DNA of 64,000 nt from Neodontobutis hainanensis (GCA_024349245.1 JALDNG010000519.1:86069-150068), one strand, 5' to 3'; positions 12,501-25,109 are shown, counted from the first letter of the stretch. Numbers and translations are program-made. Notes: generated from the sequence alone by a model not told the origin.

Positions 12501-15384
12501 TTATTATTTGTCGCTATTCTGCTCATTAAAGCCTGGTCAACGTTTGGTCCCAGTGCCAAAACAACGATATAAACACCTGATATTTTTAACTCTTCAACAT
12601 TTTTCTCCATTATCACCCTTTCAGAACACAGAGTAGTCTCTGTTGTGATGATAAGTAGAAGCTATTTATAAATGGAAAGTCAACTTTTATAACACCCGCT
12701 CTTTGAAATTCAGTGTTGAAAATATCAGATCTGACATTTTTAATCGAAGTATCGAAGCATGTTTGAGTATCTGCATATAACCATCACACATTACCCATAG
12801 TTCTTTCATATCTTTCAAGTCCTGCCATTGCTTGCTCATAGCTGATAGCTTCTCTGGCCGAAAAATCCCACAACAATTTTGGAATTTTTTTGTTGATAAG
12901 AATCGAAACTCTTGATCTGGTTTCGCCAAAAGATATCTGAGATAACGTTCGCGACACGGATGTTGTCAGACTTGTGAATTGTTCGTTTGTAATCGCCGAC
13001 GTATCAGTTAGAATGATTCCAAAATCTACAGAATCAGGTTCCGCAGGAGGAGTAACTTTTCTTAACTATATTTTCAATGATACATTTGAGAGTATGTACG
13101 TTGATAATTACTCGCACATTCAATCAGTGACTGTACTATAAGGTTTATTGTGCTGCCAATTTGAATCTCTTGATAGATTTCCCAGAAATATCCGGTTTTT
13201 GACGAAATGAACGTGAGTTCTTGTGCGTAGCCTCTACCAAATAAAGAAATCGCAAAGGATAAAATATTTCGTTCATGTAATCTTGTTGCACTTGCTTGAA
13301 TTGCCTCTGTTCCGAGACAGTCTGTTGGATTCGAAGCTATGAAAATCAAAAACTGAAATATATCTTAACAACTTCAAACTCTGGGAATTCCTGGTCGTTT
13401 CGAAGCTTCGGTAAACACCCTTTTTTCAACTTCGTCTAATCCTTTCTCATAGCACACGCGTTCCTCTGAAACATTACCACTCATCATACCACTTGATTGA
13501 ACCAAGTTTGTGATTGACGACATTGCCAGTTCAGCATCTATGGCCAGAGAACTCATAAAGTCCCACAATACTTGAGAGTATTCCCCATATGTCGTCACAC
13601 TGACACGTGAATGTGCTTCAGAGAGCTGCGCCGATTTAATAATCGCTTGAATCAACAATTTTGCTGTGCTAAATTCAGCTGAACTTAGTTTGGCACTGTT
13701 TTCAAAAACAATGGCAAGATCGATTCTCTGGGTGATTTTGGATACCGTGAGTGATCTTGAATATAAAACAAATTCGACCCTATTGTTTTCGATGAGTAAG
13801 ACGAATATGAAGTCGTGCTTTTAGAATCTAAATTTCGCAAAATATTTTTGTACATGATATAGATTTTACCACTGCAGTGCGAACAAAAATTGCGAAGTTT
13901 TGATTGTCTTCAATATATAGAATGTTCGATCCTCCAGAAGACATCGCTAAAAGCTCTGATTGTTCCATTCTTCTTCCAATTACAATCACCAAAATTATTA
14001 TTCCACTTTTCTTAAGTTTTTCTGCCATGAAGCTCAGTCTCTCACGACCGCCACAGTTATTTGGAGTCGACACAGCCACAAGCAATATCTAAGATTGTCA
14101 TAGTTTACAAACCTTTGTTGACGTTACAGGGACGTTTGAAAACATTTGGTTGTATACTGCTTCGTACGCGAGATCGCTGCACGCGCTCGAAGCTGACTTA
14201 AAAAGACACTCTTACAAGGTGACTTTTGGATCAATTTTAAAGCTAACTGTAGTTGGGTTTTTTCATAAGACGCAGGCTGACCGAAATATACCACAAATTT
14301 TTGGGTGTTTGAGTAAAACATAACTGACAACTTTGAACCAGTGTTCGATAGCTCTACCATATCAGAAATAAAAATGGGAAGGTTCTTTAGAAGAGTAAAG
14401 TCTTGGTCAGTCAATTGATTAGAGTTTTCGATTAAAATTCCAATATTTAGAGTTTGCCCAAATGTTTCTCTGATTGTCAAAAATAGAGTATTAACCGTTT
14501 AACTTCATAGGTTGACACGGTTTTGATCGTCATAGAGCTTTTGTAAGTTCCATATGTTTGCACTTAAAATAAATTGACATTTTAATATTGACAATAATGT
14601 TGTTTAACAGCTCGACTTTTAGGTATCAAATGATAGAAACATTTCATGTTATATTTAACTTACACTGGCAAGCCTTTGCCTTAAGTACTTGAACAAATGA
14701 TAATAATTGCTCAAAATTTTCTATTTTGAAGTAGTATTCGGGTCCAGATGCCATTGCTCTTAATTCTTGTTCTTCAATTTTTTCTCCAACTCCAATAGTG
14801 ATGATATGGACTTTGGCATCCTTGAGTTCTTTGGCTGCTTCTATCATTGATTCGGGATAAACACAATTTCCGCTTCCGTCAGAGATCATAATTAAAATCT
14901 ACACGGTAGCTTATCTCAAATTTGGTTCTGTCATACTTTTTGAACATCAGACCGGGCTCTACCTTCAATGAAGATGTCATTCTTGGCCATCCTAAAAACT
15001 TTTTCGATACAGGTGAGATCGCCTTAAGGTTAAAGCCTAGAAATACCGTTTGCTTGCTGAATATTTTTAATTCTCTCCAAGCTGGCGGTACAGTCACTAC
15101 TTTCGGGATCCTTAAGGTTCCACACCAGCTTTGATTCCCTTGAAAACGTCATCAAAGCTGTATGAGTTGCCTCCATCGAAGGTGCCACAGTACCAATGAA
15201 ATCGCTGGCGAATTTTTTTTCGTCCTCAAAATGTTTTATCCAAATTGAGCTTGATTCATCCAAGGCCAAAGCCAGGTCCAATTGGCATTGCATCCTTGGT
15301 GTCTGAGAATAAACACTATTTAATTCGAACTCTCAAATACTTTACGAGTAAAATAAAGACAGCATAACAGATGTAAACCTCCAT
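9552..15384 (-). CDS. Secreted protein with seven tandem VWA domains, VPTRTP-repeat linker and Cys-rich C-terminus
   Basis: Start ATG at 15384, stop TGA at 9552-9554. Removing 21 introns (21-27 nt for most; longer ones of 38, 39, 43, 48, 52, 56 and 196 nt) gives 1674 codons in frame. A short signal peptide (MEVYICYAVFILL) is split by intron 1. Seven von Willebrand factor A domains follow. Their MIDAS motifs are DESSS, ENSNQ, ENSAK, DTSAI, DESLS, DNSLD and DESNV, so only the first and fifth are canonical DxSxS. Each retains the hydrophobic strand before ISDG-like or equivalent sequence. Domains are joined by short Pro/Thr linkers such as VTPATPPPVVTPPTI. After domain 7 comes a mucin-like array of VPTRTP-type repeats (about 9960-10225), then a tail with six Cys (C-x9-C-x17-C-x4-C-x11-C-x-C). 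VWA arrays mediate adhesion or matrix assembly; an extracellular adhesive role is inferred. The 196-nt intron between domains 1 and 2 is the weakest join. Confidence 0.82.
9960..10225 (-). repeat. Tandem 18-bp-class repeat encoding VPTRTP/S units
   Basis: Within the VWA gene, an 18-bp unit (six codons: Val-Pro-Thr-Arg-Thr-Pro, with Ser, Phe or Tyr variants) is repeated about eight to nine times on the minus strand. The reading frame was chosen because the flanking exons (PPTKAPGPKTTTP upstream, RPKTTTSPS downstream) continue the Pro/Thr composition. The overlapping Cys/His-rich frame does not connect. Confidence 0.85.
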
Positions 15385-15389
15385 TGTAA

Positions 15390-18300
15390 CAAAAATTATC
15401 CAAACAATAAACAGGTGATATAACAATCAAAATTTGTATTGATCAGCGTGTGAATTGAGTTTCATATTTATTGTTTATAATTCAAAGTTTGTTTATTTTA
15501 TACCTTTAAAATTAATCCTCGTCTTTTTTTGAAAACAAGCCTTAAACTAAATGATTTATTTTGAAAAATATATTTTAACCGTGCATGTCAAATCCCTTCC
15601 TTCCATACCTCGACTCCTATTAAACACCAAATCAGCAGTCAAGTCACATTTAGAGGGCTTATTATTTTCAACGATATATTTATCATTGATATACCTGTGA
15701 AACCACCACCTTGAACATGAAAGCTAATTCTCAAATCTTTATCATAAAAATAAAACAGTTATTCGTTAAAATTCGTTCCATTTTAATCCTCGTCAATAAA
15801 ATTAAAATAAGATTGACCTTGAGTCTCTTTTCTCCTCTTCAAAATTACACTTCACAGAAATAATTAACCTGTGTGTTGTTGATCATTTCAGGACGTATTA
15901 ACTTAAGATGAATACATTTTTGCCAGGAACTTAGTTTGACCTCAAACTGTCGTCTACCATGACTCCCCACGGAAGCGAAACCCATCTACAGAATTGTACG
16001 ATTTTAAGGCCAGTCTATTTAACTGTTTCGAGGGATATTAAGATTTAACTTGGTAATGTCTGGACTAAGACTATGATTCTAGCAAAAATAGGATCATCGG
16101 ACGAGTAGGAAGTCAAAACTTTACCCAAATGTGCATGAGGATCATAAATTCTTAAACTGTTATGAAGTTTATAATTGTAACTAAACTCCTAATAATGTTG
16201 AAAATATTCCAAATATGAAAAATCACATGTTTAGGTAAAATATGCCAGAAGTCAGTTTATGCTGGAATGAAACAAAGTTTTCATAACTCAAAAATTTTCA
16301 GACACAAAATTGCTGATTCTTAGAAAAATAAAATTTGTAAAAAAAAGGTAAAAAAATGCTCTCAAAAAAGAAACAATTCAAAACTATATTTGAAAAAAGT
16401 CACAATGGAAAAAGATAAATTTTGATGTATAATGAACCTTTTGACCTAACTTTGAGGTTTAAGAAGTCGACGGAGGGGACTGAAGAAATAATTTTTTAAA
16501 ATATTGATCTTTATGTTTTTTACAAGTAATCTGAAGCCCACATAAGTAACCGGAGTTTCAAGTGTAGTCCCTGCGAATGAAGGTTACTTTTGTTGATGAT
16601 CATAAGGACTGCGTTCAAAGTATATATACAGATTAATACACCTAAAACAAAAAGAAACACATTGAAATGAAACCCTTTCGACAAATGATCGGGTTTGATT
16701 AATCTTTTTAGCCAAAATACATTCAAAACATATTTCAAGATTTAGACCGATATTTAATTTATTCACAGTTTTTTTAATTTCAAGTATAACTGTTCAACAG
16801 GCTTTTTAGGTTAGATCAAATGACTAAATTTCCAGGACATCCCTCCTTTTTTTCAAAAAATAAAAAATAGTTAAAAAGAATGGTGATAATTTAGCGCGTG
16901 TCTATTACTTAATAAAACATCCAGGAAAAGTGGATTTCGCATATTCTTACTTTATGAATAATTTTAACTGAAGTGGTAATTTCACTAAAAATTTATCATT
17001 CACCCTTTGAACTCATAAATCAAACCAAATCTAAATTTACTCTTTCATTTTCTCTATTTTCAAATTTATAATAAGAATAAACTTCATTGAAATAAACAAA
17101 TAGTTTATTCATTTAATTCCATAAGATGGAAACCTGGGAATACGATCATGAAAAAACTCAACCTGCGTCATTTTTTCAATATTACTTAGACCAGCGGTGA
17201 ATGATTTGTAGAGTAAGTTCAAACAAAAATGAACAGTTTATGTTTACTTAAAAATGAAATGAACGATGTTGGAATTTTTGTTTTTATAATTTAAATCGAA
17301 AAATTTTATCTTAATGTTCCAAAAGTCATGTGGTCCAGTTTATTTATTAATTTTAACAATTTTTATAAATATTAGATATTAAAAACTGTTTGAATTTATT
17401 TTTGTGATTTGTCAATTTTAAAGACAATAAATCACGTTTCTCAACTTTGATAGTACTACTTTATATCAAGCATGTAAAAGGAAATTGTTTCGTTTAAACT
17501 TCTTCCCTGTCTCATCTACAATACTTTGATGTTTATTTTACTTAAATAAATACACTTTGGACACGAGTCGAAACTTTGAGAAATTACCAAATATCGCAAA
17601 AAAGTTAATGACACTTTAAAAGATGATGGAACAGAATGTTCGATTCGTATTCTGAAATGGCTTTGTTACATTTTTAATTTAGAAAATACATATTTTTTCA
17701 TCTTCTATTTACTCAAATGATAAAATAAAGAATTTACTTCTTGATTGTAAACATTTTAATATTTCGTATTAGAAAATATCTAAAATTTGGAGAAATTATA
17801 GAATTAAATAAAATAATCACCAATACTCTAAGTTATGAAGAGATTACTTTCATATCTGCTTAAAAGGTCAGCTTATAGGAATTTTTTAGCAATTTACACA
17901 AATAAAATTGCAGTTTTTGAAAGTGATAAAAACGTATCAATGCTTAAAATACCGATAGGAGATTGTTTAACTCAATAATCTACCTATTGTTACAAGAATT
18001 CTATGTAAAAGTTTCCAAGTTTTTTTAATTATCCAGATTTTCAAAAAATGTACTTGACAGATTCGATTGTGGTTAGTTGTACAAATTTACAACAAGCATG
18101 AGCTTAGGTTACTTAGATCATGTATTTATTTAGTTGCAGATTTTAGAAAATTTACTCACTGCTGTTAGAAAAGGAAGGATATTTTAATTTTGAACAAAAG
18201 CAAGATTTATTTTGATGTTTCATTTTCCAATAATTTGATGACATTTAATTGGTTGAATAAAGGGAAATATACATGCGAATTCCCGCCATTTCTACCTAAA

Positions 18301-20240
18301 GGGAAATGTTAATTTTTTATTTACAAAGATAGCAGGGTAAAAACTGGTTAAATTTTCATTCTAAATTAAAAATAACCCATTGAATAAAAATTTTCGTTTT
18401 ATAAACTATACATCAAAAAAGCGGATAATGAAGAATCTGCGTCCCAATAATTAAAAAAGAGTACATCTAAGCATTCCAGGAACTTAAAAAGACAGATAAG
18501 AACGAAAACCACCACTAAATAACCCCAAACGTGATCATGGGTTTCATAAGGAATTAAAACAAGTGTTTATAAAAGCCTAAAGGTAGGCTGGTAGTTGTAC
18601 AATTGAAGCGTTGATTCAATACCTGCTCAGAATACGAGAAAAAAAGTAAACTTCAAATTGATTCGTACGATATTATTTTATAGGAAATCAGAATTTTTGT
18701 CAAATATTATAAATAACATAAATACGCTGAATATTAACTTCGGGAAGAGGTGAATATTTAAAAAAATCTAATTTTTCCAGATTATACGCTGATTTTGATC
18801 TCTTTTTTTGACCGACAGAATAAAAATTTCAAATAAAATTATTTTAAAAAAGCGTGAATAAAACGTAATTATTTTGATTTTTAAACAGTTTGACAATACA
18901 AAAATAATTAGTTGATCAACATTAAGCGTATCACATCTTTTGGTTCTTATATTTTATATCGTGTCTAAATAAAGGCATTCTTTTATCCAGTTTGAAAATT
19001 GTTCGGTTCATGACCTTGAAGAACTTGAATACAGAGCTAGTCATAATGACAGACTTTTAGGCAAATATTTTCACCCCTAAAGTAAATTGAAATTCTATCA
19101 ATAATATAATCCTGTTCCTCGTACTCGTTACAAATATTTGATTTAGCTTAGTTTTCTCGTTAACAGCCAAAAACGTGGTTTTTACTTTCAAAGGTATAAT
19201 ATGAATGAAGAATTTTAACTTGACGATACCGTGTCATCGTGAAACTATGTCAATAACCTGTAACTTTAAATCTGTCAGGGCCGCTAAGAATATTAAAGGG
19301 ACATGAAAAACTTAAATTCCCTTGTGAAGTTTACTCTTGATCATACATCGAAGCGAGTAAAGAGAAATTTTTATATTTTCGCAGTTGCGCGTGTACGTAT
19401 GTTCGATAATATCCTTTAATCTTAGAAAATTTAAACATTTCAACTCTTCAAAAGTTCAAAAATATTTTTTTCAGAAATTACCGAATTTTTATGTAAACAA
19501 TTCTACTTTTCTCAAACTTATCGATTTTAACTGAATGATAAAACCAATCTCACTTTGATTTGTTTTTATTACATTACTGCTTTGACGAAATTTGAAAATA
19601 ACTAAATGCCATAAGTAACAAATCATGAGAATAGTATATAAAGATATATGCATATATTTAAGTTGAGATGAAACTTCAGTGAACCAAAAGATAACTTTAA
19701 GTGAAAATCATTGTAAGAAAAATACTAAAGAATACCTAAAAATATAAAAATAAACTTAGTTGAGGAACTGTTTCTGTCGCCTTAGATTTATTTTCAACAT
19801 AAAAAATCGATAATTACTACTCAACTCGATTATCACACATTAGATCTTTTGTAATGTGCCGATTATAGATTATCAGTTCCCTGTCAACCTTAAACCTTAC
19901 CAATCTAATATTTGAAAAATTAATCAATGAAAATTTCAACTTCAGACATTTAAAAATTACAGTGAACCATTATATAATTTTAAAACTTTAAAATTGAGGC
20001 TGACATCACCAAAAAATTGATAACATGACAAAATTTGCAGCACACATGACCATAAAATATAACAGGAAACACAAATTTTCACAAATCAAAAGCCCAGTGG
20101 TATATGAATTTAAATCGAATTAAAGAAATAAAGATACAAACTTGGGACGAAAAACAATAAATAAAAATGGAAAATTAACAAGCAATCAAAAAACATTAAA
20201 TAAGAAATTAACATAGTTTTTAAAACGCTGCTATTTAACT
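15390..20240. other. Large AT-rich region without supported genes
   Basis: About 4.9 kb with dense stops in all frames. Short open stretches at 16520-16766 (-) and the slightly more complex sequence around 18420-18620 and 19000-19350 gave no recognisable exon or RNA. Confidence 0.35.
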
Positions 20241-20246
20241 ACATAT

Positions 20247-21388
20247 CTATGTAAGTAAAATGTAAATTATAATAAAAATAAAAAGAACACCAAAAATTTT
20301 AATCATAAGCCATCGGTTAGAACTGATTGATTTGAAATATTTTTTAAGCTCAGTGTGGGCAGAATCGATGTGTAAATGAGTCATTTCGATATTATGATCA
20401 ATGCTAGATTAATAAACAGAAATACCGTTGAATGTGTTCTTCTTGTTCGTTTACTAAATGAGCTAACTGGTGGAAAATATCCCCAAGTTCCACAATGGTT
20501 GACTCTATTGATTTTACTGCATTTAGCCGCTCTTCTAGATAGGTGGGAACCTAAAACATTTATAAAGCGTACAGTTTCTTGAACAATGACCAGCTGATCT
20601 TGAAATTTCTCGTCGCTTCTGGATCGAGAGTGAGAATTGCCGTTAGAAGCTACGTCCATATCAATCACGGTATCCGAACCACCATCATTTGCACGGTTGG
20701 ACCGAAATTTTGGTGAATTTCCATTTAGAGAGTTTGTGTTAACAAGAGTCGGTACGAATACATTCTGCCCAAATTCGTCGCGGCGGCTCTTTTGAATTTT
20801 GAAATTCTATTCGATTTATTAGACTACCTTGGACCGAAACTCAAGCAATGATTTAAAATCCTTAGATACATGGGCAAGTTTTTTCTTTAATAATTTTAAT
20901 TAAAGAACCTCAAGAGAAGTCAGGATTGATCGGCGGTAGTATCGGCCATGTTGGGTTACTCCCCGACTCTGAGCAGTTATCTAATCATTTTTTATATCAA
21001 ACGTTTCCCAGATTTTCCACTTCCTGTTTAAGATGGACCACATCCTAAATAAAAAATTCCTACCATTTTAATAACATAAACTAATCTATCGATATCTTCA
21101 GTTTGGTCATCAAAAATTGAGGAACGTTTACACACTAAACATGAGTGAATTTTTACATTTTCCAAGTTCTTCAAGTTTGGCATAGCAGGCGTAAATCCCC
21201 TTACAAATCTCCCTGTTTTATATCTCGATTCTCACTGGGACTGTAAATGAAACTGGCTCCGGTTATCATGCGGCTGTTCGAAGACGCCATTATTTTGGAG
21301 GATCATCTAACATTACAGAAATTAGTACGTTTTTCGACCTTATATTTTTAATAATTTCATTGAATTCTAAGGTGCGATCTCTATACAT
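20247..21388 (-). CDS. STX5: Syntaxin-5 (Qa-SNARE of ER-Golgi transport)
   Basis: Syntaxin-5 is the Golgi Qa-SNARE for ER-to-Golgi and intra-Golgi fusion. ATG at 21388 begins MYRDRTLEF, matching the conserved RDRT-EF start of the family. Nine GT-AG introns of 22, 23, 22, 19, 22, 24, 21, 22 and 22 nt are removed to give 314 codons (human short form 301). Order: N-terminal Habc region with CYAKLEELGKLCKRSSIFDD and IDRLVYVIK; a Ser/Asn-rich linker; the SNARE helix from KSIESTIVELGDIFHQLAHL through VNEQEEHIQRID, with the zero-layer Gln in EQEE; then SNRWLMIKIFGVL and a C-terminal hydrophobic anchor ending ILLT. The stop is TAG at 20247-20249. It is transcribed divergently from RPB9, with 57 bp between the two start codons. 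Identification is secure; each splice was confirmed by frame and family similarity. Confidence 0.96.
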
Positions 21389-21445
21389 CGATTTTATTGA
21401 TAAACAAATCGAAGTGTTTTCGGAGGTTGTCGGAAGTGTTTGATA
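21389..21445. promoter_or_regulatory. 57-bp bidirectional promoter between STX5 and RPB9
   Basis: The only sequence between the divergent start codons. It must hold both 5' UTRs and core promoter elements unless transcripts start inside the neighbouring gene. A perfect CGGAAGTG, the core of ETS-family sites typical of housekeeping bidirectional promoters, lies at 21431-21438. No TATA box is obvious. Confidence 0.6.
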
Positions 21446-21927
21446 ATGGCGAAAACACCAACCCAACACGACATAAGAGTCAGATTTTGCCTAGAATGGT
21501 AATTCTGTTTATGATTCAGTAACAATCTGCTTCACCCTGTGGAGGACTTTAATCGGAAAATATTGCTGTTGTGTGTATATTTATGGTCATAATTCTTTGT
21601 GCAAAAACTGCGAATATAAAAGAGAAGCCGAAGATTGGTGTGTTTATGAGAACAAAATTCAGCACGAATTTGAGTTTGTTCTTTTTTTAATTTAGCGAAT
21701 TAAATTGGATTAAAACTAGCATAATCGGGGATCCTGCATTACCGAGAACTCGTGAACATGTTTGCCCGAGGTTAGAAGAATTTAGAAAATAGATGTGGTC
21801 ATGATGAAGCAGTATTTTTTCAGTCGCACAGCCCATCTGCTTATGTAAGGGAATTTAAACATCTCAGAATATGAATTTGTATTATGTTTGCACAAAGAAA
21901 GACTGCTGCCACAAATGGATGGAATAA
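21446..21927 (+). CDS. POLR2I: DNA-directed RNA polymerase II subunit RPB9
   Basis: RPB9 is a small Pol II subunit with two zinc ribbons, involved in start-site choice, elongation and fidelity. ATG at 21446 starts MAKTPTQHDIRVRFCLEC. The N-terminal ribbon has FCLECNN and a second pair CCKNC; then comes a DELNWI helix and PALPRT. The C-terminal TFIIS-like ribbon has CPRCGHDEAVFFQSHS with YYVC and CCHKW. Removing introns of 21, 25, 22, 22 and 23 nt gives 122 codons (human 125). The second intron, between LLLC and CKNC, is odd: it begins GT but no AG lies where it must end, and the best fit is a 25-nt GT...TG interval. The stop codon ends at 21927, directly abutting the convergent MRPL47 stop at 21928. 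Identity is secure. Confidence 0.95.
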
Positions 21928-22411
21928 CTATTTTTTACTTAAATTTTTGTATATTTTGCCCTCTATTGTATCTTCAACCGTGATATCTTGAGAAATTTTC
22001 TGCAAATATTGGGTATATATTACCACCAAATAATTTTTAATTGAATTTAATGATTGATCCACCTGGTGGTAAGATAGGAAATACAAGGTTTATCTTTTTT
22101 TGGTAGTCGGAATATAATGAGCTTCGTTTTCTTGCGCATTCGTGTTGCATGGTGAGTAGCATGTTTTTTTGACGCAAAACTTCAAACCATAAAGAAGTAA
22201 TTTCATCCTTGTTCTTATCTGCGAGGTGTTCTTCATTCCATACTTCGAAGCCATCTGGAATTTTGTGAGCATCTTTTACGTTTCCGAAGAATTTTTTTAA
22301 ACTTACTGAAGTTAAATCCTTCTTTTTAGGTTTAGTCCCTAATTTTTCAATAACTTCAGCTTCAAGCTTTTTAATTTCATTAAGTCCAAGTATTCTTAAC
22401 AGCCTATTCAT
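21928..22411 (-). CDS. MRPL47: Mitochondrial large ribosomal subunit protein uL29m (MRPL47)
   Basis: Component of the mitochondrial large ribosomal subunit. ATG at 22411 gives MNRLLRILGLN, a plausible short matrix-targeting sequence. The uL29m core has LKKFFGNVKDA, then KDEITSLWFEVLRQKNMLLT, matching the family hallmark LW-VLL-ERNMLLT, followed by QHECARKRS. A single 22-nt intron after KKINL joins a second exon starting VDQSLNSIKNYL, giving 153 codons and a TAG at 21928-21930. Without this intron the frame ends prematurely after a non-family sequence, which supports the splice. The 3' ends of MRPL47 and RPB9 touch with zero spacing, so their 3' UTRs must overlap antisense or terminate inside each other's coding region. 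Confidence 0.93.
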
Positions 22412-25100
22412 GTCGCTGTTTTCTCGTAGATGAACGGGAATTTTTATAAAAATGGCATTTAACTCAATTTATCTGTGAAGTGATATTTTTTAATTTTTTA
22501 TCTTTTTAACTTTGAGTTTATAATTAATAAATTGAATTTATTTTGTTTTATTATAGATTTATAAACTTTTCGAGGCTAACGATAGTCTAATAGTACTTTA
22601 GCTGAAACTTTTTTTTATAATTGACCCAACTCCTTATTTTTATTTATCAATTTCTTACCACGAATTTTTTACATTTAATTGACATAATATTACCTCATTA
22701 ATTCTTAGCTTAAAACGGGATGTACTTTCTTCACAAATAGATAAGAATATTCTTATTTGACCAAACATAAATTTTAGCATCAATTTCTAATGTTTAATAG
22801 TTTGAAATATACTTTGATGAGTTTTTTACATTTTTCTTGCGGTTAAATTTCACAGAATCGGATGAAACTACAAAGGTAAGCAGATTTTGATCCATGTGAA
22901 TTTCTGGAAGATTAATTTTGAGTTTATAATCGGGAAATATTAACTCGGAATCTTTCCTTCAAAAATTAATTATTATAAACCGTTACCGCAATATTTATTC
23001 CGTTGAACTTGTGATTTTTGTCTCCCACGACTCTCGGATGTTTACGTTAGAATTTTCATAAGGTCACATATAAAAGACGTAGATCAGTGAGAACTTAAAT
23101 AAACTCATAAAAAGACGCTCATCATTAAAATATTTAAAAAAACTATGAAGCAATGAAGCATAAATATATTTTTTACTCACATCTATTGACAAATTTTATT
23201 CGCATCCTCTATAAGCATCCAAACCAGGTTATCTACGGAGAAATTTCATTTTAAACTTCAAATGTCTATTCTAATATTTTTATTCTTCTGATAATATAGT
23301 TTTTATTTTTTTCATATTATGAGGAAATATGTCAACAACGATGAGTACTTAACTGGAGTGATAAGGAGCGACGATTCCATTTAATTTTCGGAACTTAAAT
23401 CGAAAATTCGTTTAAAATAATCATGAACTGTATTCATCGTCTAAAATTCAAAAGAATAGATTTCTGTCTCCTAATAAAGAATTAAAAAATTACCATTTAT
23501 CAAATATTCCCTTTTCAACTAAATCCTTACCAGGAGCATCGCTTTCCGCCTTACATTTACCAAATTTATATTGGCGGAAAATAAGATCCAAAATAATTAA
23601 ATTTTGTTTTCTTATTTTTTAGCTGTTAGGCTGTTCGGAAGTACGCTATTCAACCAAATAATTACGTATGTGCGCACAACTAGGAAGAAATATTTTATCA
23701 AATATTGTCAATTCCGAACGTTAAATTTATTCTTTTAAAACTGTTGAGAGAAAAATCGTTAACTTAAGTGGCATGAAATTTGGTTTTTTAAATTAAAGCG
23801 GCTTATAATATTTCGCAGTTCTCGGAACAATGCGAACCGCAGGGAATGAACGATTTTAATTCTTATCGATAGCAGTCTTATTATAACCATGAATATGTAC
23901 CAGAAATAAGTAGTTGGCATACGAATACTAATATTTTACCAAAATCAATGCTGTCGATGACTGATCTACAACTTGGAAAATAATAGATTCAAAGACAAAA
24001 ACGAGACGTGTGTAGAGTATTTATTTTGATTTTTGAATTTGATCTCTTCAAGACTGAAAAAATAAATGCGAAAAAAGTCATTTTCGCCCCCTGCAGAAGA
24101 CGATTTGAAACACTCAAGACTCAATTGAGGACGAACCTCCCCTGAGAAGTTAAAAAGCCTTCTATAAAATTGTTTCGATTTGCAGCTTTGTTTCCTTTGT
24201 AGGAATCGCGGTTACCTACGTAACAAATGTAGAGACTTATTGGAAGTTGCGGATTTTATGAAATTAAGCTCCGCACTGTGGAAATTAATTTTAGTTTAAA
24301 AACCCATAATTTTATCATAAAATAGCAGATTACACCCAGCGTTGATCTGGACCTGTATAAACATGTCATTCAAAGTAGGTAAGTGTATAATTTTTAATTT
24401 TCTTGGTATAAATTTCATATTAACAAAAAACGTGATTAAAAATGAAAAAGTAGAACAAAATAGAATAAAAAAATACATTAACATCATTTATAACCTGAGT
24501 AGTAAAACAATGACGGTATAGGGAAAAAATTAATTGGTATGATTTCAGTATTCTGAACGCTGTTTTGTAAATATTCTAAATTAATACGTTTCGATGCTCA
24601 AAAAATGCGGTTCTGTTTCTCTCTCATTTGTATAACGTTTTTATAGAGCGTACAAAATTTAACTTCGCTCGTGCGCGTACGATTTTCAATAAAATTTTCA
24701 GCGAAAACTTTTATTTCGTTGTTTATTTCGATAAAAAACTCTTTTATTTTCATTTAACATTTTGAAATTTAAATATAGCTTTTACACGAATTCGGATGGT
24801 TGTTGGAAATTAAATGTTTGTCGACATATCTTGATAATCCTAATACAAATCATCATGTAAAAAGTATTGCGATGTATTTTTATCACTGTCATACACTAAA
24901 ACAGGTCCAGAATACATTTGTGGAAATTTTAATTAAGAAACAAATGTAAGAACTACGATGTATAATTTATAAATTTAAAATTCACACTATTTTTCTAAAA
25001 ATCATAAAAAAGAGTAGCTAATTTTGATAAACATAAAAAGTATTAGAATGGACTCAAACCTTTTCGATAAAATTTTTCATACTAATATAACACAAAGTAT
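22412..25100. other. AT-rich intergenic region
   Basis: No exon supported. The ORF at 24296-24487 (-) is a low-complexity hydrophobic string and is not called. A CG-rich palindrome-like motif (GTGCGCGTAC, 24671-24680) is notable against the AT-rich background. Confidence 0.35.
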
Positions 25101-25109
25101 GAATAGAGC

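Noticed and set aside
14922..15134. Plus-strand 70-codon ORF opposite VWA domain 1
   Set aside because: Antisense to a well-supported VWA exon set; no motif or splice context.
15303..15345. Upstream start for the VWA gene at the internal Met of the first VWA exon
   Set aside because: That start would lack a signal peptide; the 43-nt intron joins a hydrophobic leader in frame, as expected for a secreted VWA protein.
20376..20582. Plus-strand ORF opposite syntaxin-5
   Set aside because: Antisense to the conserved SNARE exon.
20381..20668. Unspliced 95-codon reading of the syntaxin-5 region
   Set aside because: Runs through a 22-nt intron and leaves the SNARE frame; the spliced model matches the family.
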